Positions 1 to 14,037 are shown, counted from the first letter of the stretch. The stretch: DNA of 64,000 bases from Xiphydria camelus (GCA_963678675.1 OY783196.1:24964827-25028826), one strand, 5' to 3'. Made by a program: numbers and translations. Notes: a model not told the origin generated them from the letters alone.

Positions 1-1018
1 ACCGCGACGTCGTTCCGCTGCAGTGGGTTAACGAAGCGGCGTCTGCTACTCGCACCCGGTTTCGCCACGCAGCCACATGACGCACTCACGCGATCCACGT
101 GCCCCAGTGGAGCCAGAGACGCGTATAGCGTGGTGGTGCGGGGTGCGCTTCGGGAGGCTGGTTCGCGGAGGGGGGTCGGAAAAGGGCATTCACCCCTGTG
201 CGCCACGCGCACGCTCCCGCTCTGACTGACTATTCGGATTTCGGGGGAGTCGGTCAAAAACTCACCCCGCTCCTTGCGCAACGGGCCGTCGTATATTTTC
301 TTCCCCGCGCCCCCTATATCAAGGAATTCCCTTCCGCCGTCGCGGCAGTCTTACCCCTCCCCTCGTCTTTCGTTTCCTCCTCTTCGAAAGGAACTCGCTT
401 TCGAACGATTCACGCGTCTCTCTGTCTTGCTCCGTACCCTTGGAGTCTTTCTGCGGAATAGAATTAAAGGCCGACATATATCCCCGCGAGCACTTCGAAT
501 AGCATCGCGCATTTACCAGTCATCGATTCGTTGCGGCCCGGATGCCGTAGGATCATGAATCGCTGCGTAATCGCGGTGCCGAAGAATCCTACGGTTTCCT
601 TCAATCGCGAAGATAACGCGCGGAACGAATAGGACAGTAGGCGACGTTCGCGTCTCGCGAAGGCCATCGTTTCCCACGGGAACGATAATGCCCGGCATTC
701 GTCCAGGCGTGAGTTAAGCCATCCCAAAAAGGAGAGATTCTAATTTCTGATTATACAGCTCGGTAGCGCTGCGCGCTTCGCCCGAGACCTCTCGCTAATC
801 AAGCATTCGCACGCTCCTTCGAGCGCCACGTAGGAACGGCACTGTTGTTTCTGTGAACTCAGATCGGACGTTTCCGCCGTGACGTAATATTAATTCGTCA
901 AAACTTCCGATTTCTCGTATTTCGCATCAGGATCACGCTCGTGCTTTTTTCATGTTCTTCGACGCGAGCTGCCAGTTGAGACTACCTATAATGTTTCTTA
1001 TTAGGTATAGATTTGAAA
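1..1018. other. GC-rich non-coding tract, no gene seen
   Basis: The first kilobase is GC-rich and CpG-rich, then becomes AT-rich near 900. Short ORFs on both strands overlap each other and show no recognisable domain, so I treat them as chance ORFs. The base composition could fit a promoter or CpG-rich first-exon region of a gene starting before the window, but no TATA box, initiator or splice pattern decides this. Confidence 0.4.
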
Positions 1019-1099
1019 AATTTGGACAAAATTATTTTACCCGTACTTTTCCATTTTTCATTCTCGGCCTCATTTAACCTGGAAAACAATATCTAAAAA

Positions 1100-2190
1100 T
1101 GCAGCATACGTCATACGCGAAAAAAAAGCAATAATATTGCTAGACGAACAATAAAATATTGCTCCTTCTCAACCAGCGGCATTTATTGCCATACTAAAAT
1201 TTGTAACATTGCTAAATGTAAGAGCAATACACTATTACTAAGTATTGCAACAATACATATATTGTTCTAAGATATCAAAGCAATATATGATTGTTGAGCA
1301 CTGGAGCAATGAGGTTTTACTTTCTTGCTGTCAATTATTGCAACATGTTGAAGCAATATAGTATTGGTAAGTATAGCAATGATTAATTAATGCCAGGCCT
1401 CTGAGGAATACGTAATTATTAACATTAATCTACAAAAAAATATCGTTAATACTTTCAGCGATATCTATGGAGACGAATTAGTTACGAGACATGAAAATCG
1501 CTTTGACTTTTTTAAATGGAACGCGCTATTTTTATTCTTACTAAATTGTAGATCTTGCTGGGACTAATAAAAATGGTATAAAGTATGATGCCCATCTGTT
1601 CTACCGTTTGCGAGACATTGTTGTTATTTCTACAATATTTCTTGTCCAATGTATATTGCAGTTTTTAAAGCAATTATATTGCTATAAAATATATCAGCAA
1701 TGTTTTATTGATAGATTGACGATAATTTTCTTGTTCGGGTACCTATTGCAGAATAGCTATAACGTTTCACAGCAATAACATATTTTTTCATACAGCAATT
1801 TTATAGTGCTTCGATAGCAATCATCATTACTGCCTGTACAATAATAATTTGCAATCTTTTTATTGTTTGGCTAACAATAAATTCCTGTTCGGGAATTGGA
1901 GTATATAGCAATAATGATTTAGTAATAATATATTTTTGATATGGAAATGTATGTGCTGCGACTGCAATCGCAATTGATGCTAGTGCTATAAATATTTCTA
2001 CAATATTTTTTATTGTTTGGTCAACGATAGTTTCTTGTTCTAATAATAGAGTATAGCAATAAATGGTTTAGCAATAATACATTTTTTCATATTGCAATAT
2101 GTTAGTGCTCTGATAGCAATCACAATATTGCTGCTAGTGTAATAATATTTCTGCACTATTTTTCTTGCTAGTTCGATAATACTTTTTTTT
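1100..2190. repeat. AT-rich degenerate tandem repeat rich in GCAAT/ATTGC
   Basis: The tract is crowded with the pentamer GCAAT and its complement ATTGC. From about 1,700 a longer unit is visible. A landmark of the form ttattg-(t/a)-nnn-g-nnnn-aacaataa followed by tcttgttc recurs near 1,706, 1,861, 2,011 and, weakly, 2,163. The spacing is therefore about 150-155 bp. Within each unit the order is similar: tcttgttcggg, then gtatagcaataa, then a cattttttcatatngcaat block, then agtgctntgatagcaatca, then tacaatatttttt. It is a decayed satellite-like or minisatellite array with no coding potential. Confidence 0.65.
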
Positions 2191-2199
2191 TATCCGTGT

Positions 2200-5100
2200 A
2201 GTATTCTAAGTCTATCTCTCTCGTACTCGGTGCTTGTCATAAGGTATCTATCATGGCTTTTCAATAACGTCATAATACGATAGAGAGAAACGCACTTACG
2301 ACTTTACGAATAATTACTTTTCCGTCGAAAGTCCTTGCATTTTCTTTTTTGTTTGAAATTAAATACGTATACACAGATTATAAATTGAATTAAAAAATAT
2401 AAAGATTTTTGTACGCGATAGCCGAATTGAGACGAATCCTCCTTCTCGCTCTCCTTCCATTCGTCGCCGCGGTCGGCGGAGCCACCGTGTCGCTACCCCG
2501 TGGTAGATTCATTAGCCCCCGCCGAGACACGTATCTCTTCAACATGCGAGAACACGCGGGTTGAAGTGACATCCACGCGTAACAGACACCGCGAGACACT
2601 CCGTAGAGAATAGGGGGGGTCTTACCTACCCCGTCTCTCTCCTCTATTTACTATTCCCGCCTACTCGCAGCGCTAGGTCGTAGGCGTATACACCGTACAG
2701 CCAAGCATTACGACGCGGGTGAGGGCGAGGGTGACGACGAGAGCGCGAGGGCTAGCGAGCTACCTGTAATATTGATCCGAACCAACTTCCCTCTCCCGGT
2801 GTTAGGGGATGTTCCATAACTGTCGCGGGGCGCTGAAATGAAAAACCGACTTCCATCGTGTCCTCCTATGCCCGGGCGCTTCGTTAGGATCGACGTTTGA
2901 GCTGGACTTGGTCACTTTTAGACTCGTCTTACGCACGTGTATCGAATCAAGGTAAGGTGGGTCAGCTGCTCGTAGGGCCAGCCGTTCGCCAATTTCCATC
3001 GTAAGTCCTTTACGAGTAGAGTCGTTGGGAGTGGTGTATAGTCGCATTTTGAGCTCTTTTTAAAATATTTTGAGTGATTCCAGGGGACTGTAGGTATAGA
3101 TATATATGTGAATTTTTGTATATTTATTAAGCTTGCAATTAGTCGTTAAATGTTTCGATCGATGGAATTAATCAGTACTAGTATTTGGTATCGATGGCTA
3201 ATTCTACTAGAACTTATCATGACATTAGGCTTATATAATTTTGTATAAGGACCTCATTACGTAGATATGTATAAGATCATTCAAAATTAGGTAATTCTAA
3301 ATAAGATGCTAGTTAGAATTAGATATGGAGAGTCTTGACAAAATTGAGATGATTCAGTCCATATTTTAGGACTTTAATGTGTTATTCAAATACTTTTGTG
3401 AAAAACGTGTTCCTTGCTCGGACGTCATTGTTGGATTTAAATATTATCAGGATCTAGGAAATAATTTCTAATCGAGAAAAGAGCACCAGTATCGAAGTGT
3501 TCCCTTCTTTGACACTGTTCTAGTGCGGATCTGATATAACGGCGGCCATATTTATCCCAGTACCGACATAACTACGTTCTCCGACAGTATCGAGCGCAAC
3601 CCCTGGTTACCAGTCCCAGATGCATTATTGATTTGAAACTCTATTCCGAGCTTATAATCCTTGCATGATATACGACTACTATTCGTCCAGCATTAATAAA
3701 GTTGGACAACCTACTGGTCCAGCACCGGACCGATTGTAAAATCATTTCCGCAACCTTCGATACGAAAAGAAAGCTGCCGAGCAGTTCGACAAAGAAATTG
3801 AGAGAGGGTCGTCGACCGTAACCTTACAACCGAAAGGAGTCATAAATCCAACTCGTTCAACCTGAGAATATCCGGAGATCGATTTTAAATTCGAAATAGA
3901 TTCGAGCCACTCGCCGGCGTGCCTGCGTAGAGGTGCAGCCCCGCGTACCCTGCACCCATAAAGATATGTACGAAGATATTCCGGGATCGTCGTCCACTCA
4001 CATGTCACTATGTCAGACATAGAGTGTCACCCTTTGACCTCCCCACGGTTACTGCTGGGTCGACGCGTCGAATGCATACGAGTCGAAATTGGCGCATTAA
4101 CATACAATGTTCGCTCCGAGACCCTCTCCCTCTGATTCCATCTATTCCGTATCGCGGTTGAACCGACCTCCTTCCTATGTCGCGCAAGTATTATATTAGA
4201 TATATATACTCGTACGTATAGAGGGCACGAACGGCGCTCAATGGGCGCGACGCCGACGTATGCATACACGGACGCGCTCCCCTGCGCGTAGACTTCGCCA
4301 CGTACGCGAGAAGTGGTCTTCCCGCGGCAGGAAACGATGCCGGCCCGTTCGCTCGGCTCGCGCGCGCGCTACGCTTAATAACCGCGAGTTAAAGAGTCTA
4401 AACCTTTAATTTTTTTTTTTTTGGCGCCCGCTCGCGCTTCCATACCTTTTCTCTGACCCGGCGCGTACGCGCGGCTCTCGACTTTCCCGCGCGGTCGCCC
4501 GTATAGTTTCGCGATCGTAAACCGCACGGTTACGTTCGTACGAGGGTCCGACCTCTTTTTTTCCTCCCGCGAAGAGGAAAGCCCCCGCAGCGGCTCGCGC
4601 CTTATTACATACCACCCCGCGTGCGGTTGCTGCTCTATTCCCCCCTCCCCCCCCCCTCTTTGCTCGGCTCTCGGCCCTCGTTATCCGGCGAGGATAGCAC
4701 GCAGGTTTACGTACTCACTCGATATTATGCGTATGTACGTACGCCCGCAAACTATACACGCGGAATGTTGACAACCGCGTACATATATGTACATATGTAC
4801 GTACGTCGCTTCTGTAAGAGGCAGGGGCGGCGCGCCGCGTGATGGATGCTACATTCGACGATGTATGGCGCGTCCGCACGACGTAATTAATCATTTGAAA
4901 ATTAGCAGGATAACGCGGGAAAATGCGGAGGAGCTGAATTTTGTACCGGTAGGGGTAAACGTGTGTACGGTAGTGCGGGAATATTTTGCTTATGGTGGTA
5001 GCCGCTTGAAATATGGTCGTGTCCTTACCTATATAGACTTTTAGAGTAGATAGGAGCCACATGCATAAATTATGTAAGGTATATTTTGAATGAATGTTCG

Positions 5101-8100
5101 ACCCCCTCCTCCCTCTATATAAGAAAACATAAAATTCATGACGACCTCCCTCTCCCCTCTACCTCTTCTTTATGTAAGATACAATTTTCATAAGACTCAA
5201 GTGTAGAAAAATTATAATGATTTTATATAATTATTTATTAAATAATTATGATATATATAATTATTTATTAAATAAGGAAATATGTAGATAAGTAGGGTAG
5301 CGGATACAGTGATTGACACTTTAAGTAAACGAAGTTGTACAGTCATCGGTAGAGGAGAGGTGGGAAGAAAGGGGCATTTTTGTATAAGACAGCATAGCAG
5401 ATAACCTAAAGAACTATTCTAGTTCTAGTTGACAACATTAGAATGACTGTTCATCTAACGACAACAATACCTAATAATAATAAGCTTCTCACTTTGTTTA
5501 CTTGTCTCATTTTTAAAGAAATTGTGAACATTGTGCTCATTAGAACTTGTTCTTGCTAATGAAGTAAAATCAGGTCTCTTTACAGATAATGAAAAAATTA
5601 TTTTCAAAAATCTGTTGAGCCAATCTGAGCTAGCCTCTTTCTTTGCTTACCACGAAGCAGGTAAGACTTCTTCAAGTTGCACAATGTATTGATATGCTAG
5701 TTCTCTGACCAGCTTAGTATTCACACCTTAACACAGTATTGTCGAGGTCTTTAAATAATTCATAAGGAAACATTCTTTTTAAATGTTTGCTGTGTCCCTT
5801 TCATAAATATGACGACAAAATTAGAAATCTAATCTCTAAAATTAAGATATCGAACAAAATGTAGGTACCTAACATTTCACGTTGTTGTTCTTGAGAGAGA
5901 ATAAGTATTTGTCTAAATGCAGTACCTAATAAAAATATCAATCGATAGTAACGATACTTGAGAAAATGTTTTGGAAAAGCACTGAAAATGTTACTTTGCT
6001 ACACGAGAAATTTCATAGCATATCACTGCCAGTTCCGAAACCACAACGGCTTGAAGTTAGGCGTGGTTGAGCATGTATAATATTATCGCTACCACGAAAC
6101 AATAATGCCTTCGTTGTGAAGAGATCCTTCGACTTTTAAATAATTTGCTATGTCCTTTTCAAGACGTGTCTCTTTCATCCCATCTCCCCCTTATATCTTT
6201 ATCTCTCTTTACCTAATGGAGCCAACGATAACGAAGGGTGCCAATCATTATCGGGATATCAACAATTGTATCCGTTATCCTATTTGAAGGGCATTAAACT
6301 TGCCAATTTGTATAAAAACTGAATATTACTATATCTTACGTAAGATTTGGATTATACCTACCCCTTATTTGTAAGAATCGTGAAAAATTGTTTGACCCCT
6401 CCCTCCCTCTAAAGCCCTCATATCATTTATGCACACTCCCATATTAGCATAAAACTCTTTTCGTCAAAATATGAACTTTAAGACAATCTTGTACATATAT
6501 CAATTCGTGTTCACATATAGGGAATGAATAAATTATTCCTTTTTATCTCTAAGGGCTTGTAACCAGTGCGAGGTGCAGAATGCAACGCTTAAGATCGGTT
6601 ATTCGTTCGTTAGAGGCGATTCGAATTTGCGGTAGTTGATGTTACGACGGCAGATCGATTACGAAGCCTTCGAATTAATCAACTTGGCGCGTTCTTACCG
6701 TCCGAACGGGTTCTCTTTTTTTCGCGATGACGTATAGCGTCATAAAATTGAGAAATCTTGTTTTATCGGCCACAACTACAGCCGCTGTCTAACGAGCGGA
6801 CGACCGACCTTATAATCGTGCATTCAGCGGCCTACACTGTGCATACATATACGTATAGGTACTCGTATATCCTAGGAGCAATCGAAATATATCTACGTGT
6901 CCGACGAACGGAAACATAAGTCACATTTCCGATAAGCGAGGTTCGTTCTCGTTGCTATTTCTGAGAATATTTAGTTCTCTCCCCCCCCCCTCTCTCTCTC
7001 TCTTTTCGCTTAGCATCTCGCCAAGCGCGTCAGGATCCACAATCAACCGTAACCTTCCGCCGGCACTCTGCACTCCTACCGCCGAAAAAGGAATTACAAG
7101 AACGGCCGGAGAATAGCAGAAAATGGAGTCCTCGTCCATTACCGGAGAATGGTGATAAAGTCGATTATTATTATCGCACCGCGTTCTTCATACCTGAAAG
7201 CATCCATTAGAGTAACTCGATAAATTTCTCATACAAATCGTCCGTGCAAACAGGCTTCTGTTTTCGCAAGAACCTCGTCGACCTTAAGAGCCTCTCCTCC
7301 GAACGTAATTCCGCGACGGATGTGGCTGCGAGGGAAAGGACGGGGCATGGAATGTCAAAGGAGACCGAGGGAGAGGAAGTTTTACATTTCCCGCTGGTTT
7401 GACTTCCTTCCGGACGAATGAAGCATCTTTCGAGGTTACGCATGGCGTACACTTTCAATACGGACAATGATTCCGTCCGATCCGCTTTTAATCTACGGAT
7501 CGCGAGGCTTGTGGTTGGCTAACAGAACGCGTTCTGATAACCAGATATTTGAGTACAATTTAAAATATTAAATGGGATTAAAAGAAACCGCTACTAATTG
7601 GATTTTTGTTTTCATATGCCTGTGTTAGGGTTATTATTATTTTTCCTCGTTGAGGCCTGATTATAAACAATGCCAAATGATCAAACCCTTATTAGAGTTA
7701 TTATTCTTATTATTATTATTAGAGTCTGAAATGAATTTCTACACGGGAATCTTGAAAATTAGTATCACGCCAGCCTTAAAAGCTAGTATTAGTCCATTCT
7801 GATCTCTAAGAATATTCGGCCAGTTTTGGATAGAACTGTCTCACCAGTATAAAACTGCAATATCGTACCAATACTTGAAACTAATATCGAGCCAATCTCG
7901 AAAATTACTATCGAGCCAACTTTAACAATAAGCGTCGGCAAAATCTGATCACTAAAAATATTCGCCCGGTATTGGTTACGGAGTGTCGTGTCAATGTCGA
8001 GTCTCATTTGCCGATACTGGCTCTACACTGGGCTGATCCACAATTCCTTCATGGGTATAGTTACAATACAGTATTATTGTGAATAGTAAAATTGTACTTC

Positions 8101-9630
8101 GCATAGCAAAATCTGTTTCTCTTGGTATACGAAAACCTATATCGGCGATTCTTTCTCGTCCTACACGCACGATCGCTCACGCTTCTCCACGGCGCGAGCG
8201 TTTTCTCCGTAGAGACCTTCCGCACACTTCGGGAGAATCTTCTCCCTGTACCGCTGACGATCTTTCCCGAAGATACGCATCGTCCCGTAGAGAACAGCTC
8301 GGGGCGACGTCGTTAGGAGCAGAAACAAAAAGATGGATGCGATAAAACTTGGTCGATTAATCAAAAGGAGCTATAGAAATCGATGCGAGGCCGGCGAGGG
8401 GGTGCAGCCACTCGGTTTTACCCTCCGCTGTCCGATCCGTTCTAATCGATTAAAATTCGAACTATATTAAATGGATGTAGTTTAATGGATTCGGAGTTTT
8501 CCAATGAAGCAACGTCAACACTTTTCTTTTCATAGAGAAAACAACATTAATCTTCTTTTTTTTTGCGGCGTTCAAAATAAAATGTATATTCCATCGTAAG
8601 TTCTTCGCGTATTATGTAAAATTACTTACAAAATTATATTTATCTCGATTAATCCGTTTACTGGTTCGAATTAAATAAATATTTGCAGCACTGTTCCATT
8701 AAAAAATACTTTCACTCGAATGAGAACCAAATCTCCCTTGAACAAAAAAAACTGTCCGCAAAGTGTTCATAGTAATCAATATTTTATCATCCTCTGGAAA
8801 TTCATTCTCGATTATAATTGCATTAAACTTCTGCATGGGATTTAACGAAAAGCGAAATTTTGAGGGCTCTAATTAACGTATATGTAAGGAGCAATGCGCA
8901 ACCAAAGAAGCTTCACATACGCTAAAATATACGTATGTATAGCATATGGGAAATGCTGTTCCTATTCCGTTTCCCTATTCCTTTGGTTAACACCTAAGTG
9001 TCAGAAAATTGAAAAAATAGATAGGCATCTAGCGAGATAACGAACGAATTACAAAAAATGCTGCAATACAATTAAATCGTACTTGGGAGAATCAGAGGAA
9101 CTTTGTTATGGCAATAATACATTTTTTCGCCTCATTTCTCTCCAAATCCTAATAATGCAAACTATTTCACATCATTTTTGTTATTTTTTCAAATATTACA
9201 GTTATCCAACTAAAAATTGTGTGTGAAAATTGTATTTTCATTCTATAGAAATCTTTCATGTACCTCAAAGGATCGAGAGAGCTTGATCATGGAAGAACAG
9301 CGAGTTAAGCCAGATTCATATATGTATATCAGTTCAGTGTTCGTTCCGTATCAATTTCGTGCTCGTCCATGCACTGACATAAAAAATTCTTCAATATATT
9401 TAAATACAACTATTCACACACTTCAGTCCCCATCCGGTCAGTGTCAGTGTCCATACCATCTCCGTGATCCGCGACAATTTTTTACGGAATGGACGGCACT
9501 GAATGGACGAGCATTGACTGTGTGAACACGCCGTTCTGGTACAGGTTCATCTGAGATAATTCAAAGTCTATAAAGAGAGAGAGAGAGAGTTCTCAGTTTG
9601 CCTCCGACAAGATTGAACCGCTTTCACGGA
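2200..9630. other. Non-coding tract, no gene recognised
   Basis: No ORF in this stretch resembles a known protein. GC-rich islands lie near 2,400-2,800, 4,280-4,700 and 8,150-8,440, separated by AT-rich sequence. There is a local duplication of an AT-rich 20-mer around 5,225-5,275, a short CT/GA microsatellite near 6,980-7,005, and an ATT-rich stretch near 7,700. Around 7,786-7,987 two similar segments about 144 bp apart contain gatc(t)ct-aagaatattcgg-like sequence, a faint old duplication. The tract is consistent with upstream sequence or a large intron of the orb2 gene. Confidence 0.5.
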
Positions 9631-9635
9631 TACTA

Positions 9636-10384
9636 GTGGAATCAATCTAGACATTGGATATATGGTGTACAAGAAGTTGGGCTTCAGGGTATGAAAATTA
9701 GACCAATCGGTAGCTGGAGGTCTCAATATTAACATATCAAAATGTATCATCTGTCAAAATTCCCGGGAAAATTTATAATTAATTAAAAACTGTCGAAGTT
9801 TTGGCCCTAAGCCACTTTAATCATTCATTTCTCCTATATTATTTACTCAATCAAAAAAAAATGAAGTTACTAATTTGTAGCGGGGAAAATTTACTATAAA
9901 ATTGATGCGAGAACCTACATGACAAAATGCACGGTTAATTTGTAATAATTTTTTGAAAGTCCCGGTGTACGAAAGTAATTTCTGAGCATGTTTCGCCAAG
10001 CAATCAGCTGTTCCCATGGCGACCACGTAATACGCGCCATGCGTAGCTTATTTTACTTTCGTACACCGTGACTTTCAAAAAATTATTATAAATTAACCGT
10101 GCATTTTGTCATGTAAATAGGTTCTCGCATCAATTTTATAGTAAATTTTCCCCGCTACAAATTAGTAGCTTCATTTTTTTGATCGAGTAAATAATAGAGG
10201 AGAAATAAATGATTAAAATGGCTTAGGGCCAAAACTTCGATAGTTTTTAATTAATTATAAATTTTCCCGGGAATTAACAGATGATACATTTTGATATGTT
10301 AATATTGGGACCTCCAGCTATCGATTGGTGTAATTTTCATACCCTGAAGCCTAACTTTTTGTACGAAGTCTAGATTGATTCCAC
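9636..10384. mobile_element. 749-bp palindromic (foldback) DNA element
   Basis: The left end gtggaatcaatctaga is repeated inverted at the right end as tctagattgattccac. The match continues inward for about 350 bp per arm through cttcagggtatgaaaatta, ccaatcg, gatacattttgatatg, ttcccggg, ggccctaagcca, gcggggaaaattta and tgtacgaaagtaa. The unpaired centre is only about 75 bp, around 9,980-10,055. A TA dinucleotide flanks both ends, compatible with a TA target duplication. No transposase ORF is present, so this is a non-autonomous foldback/MITE-type element. Confidence 0.85.
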
Positions 10385-10389
10385 TATAC

Positions 10390-12365
10390 GGCACTGATGC
10401 TGCACTGTGAAACGTGTAAATGATACGCTGTAAACACTGTGGGAAAGGAAGGGATACGGTGTGAATCGGGCTTTAAATTTGATTACTTCTCCGAACTCTC
10501 TAAATGAATCAATTATTTCGCGCCACTTTCATTGCTTCTTCGAACGTTACAATCTCCCCGATTTAATTAGAATTACTACTAAATTTCATCACAACCCGCC
10601 GCCGTAATTCGGTGCGGAAACTCTCAAAGTAATTGCAATAAGCCGCGCATTACGTGACATCATCGAAATCTGAATTGGGACGCGAGAGAAAACCGATCCT
10701 GGTTTTCGCGCGTGTAACGACTCGCGCGGGGAGTTCTATAACTTAGTGCAAGCTCGTTAATTTACAGCAGCCGGTGATAAGATAGGGGCGCGTATTACGT
10801 CGTTGAACGCGCGTGAACTTAAGTTTACATGAATAATTGGCAAAGGAGGGTTACCGCGCGGGATATACCTCTGAACAATTCACGTTCGGGAAATTTCACG
10901 GGTTCGCTAAATATTAATGTGGCGGGTCCACTGCGGCTGTTGCACGAACGGGGCGGCGCAGTCAGACGGAGAGGGGATGACCATACATCCACCGGATGCT
11001 CCATTACACAGCAACCCCTTTCGCGCGCCCTTCCCACGGCGCCGTTCGTTGGTTGCTGATATAATCGCGAGGCGTAAAGCTACTGGTCGATCAATTGAGA
11101 TGTCCGCGACCCTTCTCGAAATCCTTCCTCTCCTTCGGTTGAAAGTTTAGTTGATTACGAATAATTTGAAGGCATTGGTTAAAGTTTTTGCTGTATTTGG
11201 TATAGCAACTAAAAACATGTTTAATTTCACGAAGCAAGTCAGCGGTTCCGATTGTTGAAGACTTTCAGTTCTAGCGTTTCACATTCATGTGAAATCCCTT
11301 CCAAAGCTAAGGAAGAAAGTTTGTCTAATTGTAATAAAAACAGGTTTGATTAATCCATTCGAACTCACCTAGGGTCCTTCATTTATTGGCCGATTATTTA
11401 TCAAACTCAAATACAGTCGAAATGGAACTTTATCGAATTCCAATGAAATAAAAATATTCAAACTTTCATTCAAATAAATACCTTCCGCCTGAAATAAACT
11501 TCACTTCGTTGAATGGTAAATATATCATATAATAGAAGGTAACGATTAAATAATCGATCATATTAATGGACAAAGTTTCTCTCTTCCTCGGTGTAAATAT
11601 CATCCTACGACCTCAGCTTTTCTTTCGCTTGAAAAACTTAATCCAAAAACCATTTAATCATCAAATCCGCGAACTTTTCACCTGACCCGTCGCGATACGA
11701 TCTCGTCGATATCGCATTTCTTTCATCGAGAACGTCGACGCCTCGCCTCGCCTTCGTTCGCCACGCCGCTATATGCGGAATCACCCTCTTCCGTGTCGGT
11801 ATATATAGATATATTCAACCACGCGATCGGCGCTGCTTTTATTTCCCGATAACAGCCGAGTGGCGACCGCGGACGTCGGACAAAAACAAAGTAGATTTCC
11901 TCCTTCGCGCGTTAATCCCATCACCCCGCGCTGGTTCCCCGTTCGCGACTCTCGACGCTCTAGTCCGTCATCGATCTTGGCCCGACGCGTCGGCCTCGAT
12001 ATCGGCCAATTTCGTCGTGACTCGTGACTTTTTTTTGATAACGGCTCATTGCCGGAGACGGTGGACCTTTGGGAAATGCCCCTCCATACGTGCGCGAGAT
12101 AAAAATACATCCTCGCGCGCTCTGCGCATACATATGTATTGTAAAACGGAGCTACTTTGGCACCTATCGTTTCCCTATGTTTTTATAAATAAAACATTCT
12201 TTTCAGTTCGCGCATCTTATCAATAATTCACGAGATTGATATAAAAGATGCAGATCCTCGAATGTCGCTTGAACATATCTAGGTAATTTTAATCGCTTTC
12301 TCGAAAATTGACTGTATTTCTTTTGCATGACATAAGAATTGGTGCTAAGATAGTCCGAATGGTGC
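10390..12365. other. Non-coding tract, no gene recognised
   Basis: The part from 10,600 to 11,150 is GC-rich and the rest AT-rich. Overlapping ORFs of 70-109 codons on both strands around 10,830-11,150 and 11,780-12,110 show no known motif and no codon-level signal that I can support. It may be intronic or upstream regulatory sequence of orb2. Confidence 0.4.
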
Positions 12366-12370
12366 GTGGA

Positions 12371-12904
12371 GAAAAATGAATTTGGAATGAAGAGTACTGA
12401 GAGAGTGCCCACATTCTGGTACCGAGTACCCAGATTCTGGCGTTTTATGTCATCGACTGTGTGGCACTGGAGTGACAACTCGAGTTTTTGCAAAATATTG
12501 CCATACAAAATAGCATTTTATTCCCCTCATATGGCAAAAATTGGTACAATATAAATAGCATATTATACAATAATTTGGCATTTTTTGCAATACTGCAATA
12601 ATTGTGTATAGAAGAAAGTAAAGTACTGTTTCTCTTATTTTTCAATTCTTATTTTTCTTTTTTCTTCATGTATCCATTGGCTGTATTGCCAAAAAAATAC
12701 CAATTTATTTTAAAATGTGCTACTTATATTGTATTAATTTTTGCCATACAAGGGAAATTAAATATTATTTTGTATGTCAATATTTTGCAAAAACTCGAGT
12801 TATCACTCCAGTGCCACACAATTGATCACACAAAACGCCAGAATCTGGATATACAGTACCGGAATGTGGGCACTCAGTACTCTTCATTTCAAATTCATTT
12901 CTAT
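12371..12904. mobile_element. About 530-bp palindromic (foldback) DNA element
   Basis: The left arm from gaaaaatgaatttgga-atgaagagtact through gtgcccacattctggtac, agattctggcgtttt, gtgtggcactgga and ctcgagtttttgcaaaatatt reappears inverted in the right arm, ending with agtactcttcatttcaaattcatttc. Arms are about 250 bp and diverged by point changes and small indels, and the spacer near 12,620-12,660 is T-rich. The ORFs lying across it (up to 104 codons) are low-complexity and not credible genes. No clear target duplication could be fixed. Confidence 0.8.
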
Positions 12905-14037
12905 TCATTTCAATAATCAACTATTTTTCATAAAATTTCATCAAAAATTAAAGGTTGAACGTACAGATAACACTATAAATCTGTAACTCGATGTCCTTCG
13001 AGCCAGGATGACAAGTTTTTCGTCAACAATTGTATTTGTCGTAATAATAATGATGAAGAATAGGTACTAAAAACCTGATAAAGTATAATAGCCCCGATTT
13101 ACGATAGCTATGTAATTCCATCGCGGTGAAAGAATTGGAAAGCGAATATGTGTATGTTTGTGTGAGGAACGAGAGAGTCCAGGCGCGGAAAACGGACGCG
13201 CCCTCCGGCTCGGACGAGCGAAATCTCCCGAGCCTCTCAAGGATTAACTCGTAAAACGTAACAGCCCCAATTTCAGAGCTACGTATCGGAAGAGCAAATA
13301 CATAGGTCGTGGCGTTTGCAGCGTGGAAATCGGCCCAGCGTCATTCGGAACTTATCCACGCGTCGCGAATTACTTCTAGTCATTTGGCGGTCGATATTCC
13401 TTTCGATACCATACATATCTACCTATTTTCACAGTATGTACATAGGTATATATACTCGTACCTTCATTCTCACCCCTGCATCCTCATCCGTACGTCCCTC
13501 TCTCTCGCGCGCGCGCGCTTTTTTTCCAGATCTCTCAGACGGAAAAGCGACGATCCTCCTCCTCCCCCTCCTTCTCTAACATCCTCCTTTCGACTCTCAT
13601 CCCCTTACCTCGAGGAAAGGCAAACGGCGGAGTATCCGAGCGAGTAGACACCACCCGCGCGGCATCTTTATCGCCCGGCTTTAAAGTCGCGTTAAACTCG
13701 ACGCGAGTGCGAGAGAAGTTTGGTGTCTAGTGAGAAGTGCAAAAAGGCGTGCGTGTCTCTCTCTTTCTCTCTCTCTCTACGCGCGCGCGTGTGTGTGTAT
13801 ACTTTGTTAGGACTTGATAGGGAAGCCTTCTTAAGATATAAACGGACTCTGTTTCATTTCCTACTTGTAGTAAATGGCATATTTAAGAATATATAAATTT
13901 ATGTAATCAATTTTAATAATTAACTTGAAATGCATATACCATTTAATATAATGAAGGCCTTATCAAGACATTTAAATCAGAACCTGTGATTAATTGGTCT
14001 TGCAAGGGCCTCTAGAGCCAAATGTTACATGCCTCTT
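12905..14037. other. Non-coding tract with simple repeats, possible first-exon region
   Basis: From 13,140 to 13,790 the DNA is GC-rich, with CT-rich (13,495-13,575, 13,755-13,780) and GT-rich (13,788-13,798) runs. A short stretch near 13,660-13,750, tttaaagtcgcg followed by gcgagtgcgagag and gtctagtgagaagtgc, has the look of an insect transcription start region, but nothing proves it. No coding sequence was recognised. Confidence 0.3.

Noticed and set aside
7789..8007. 72-codon minus ORF with Ile-Gly-Ser-Ile repeats
   Set aside because: The repetition follows a faint DNA-level duplication and nothing supports a gene.
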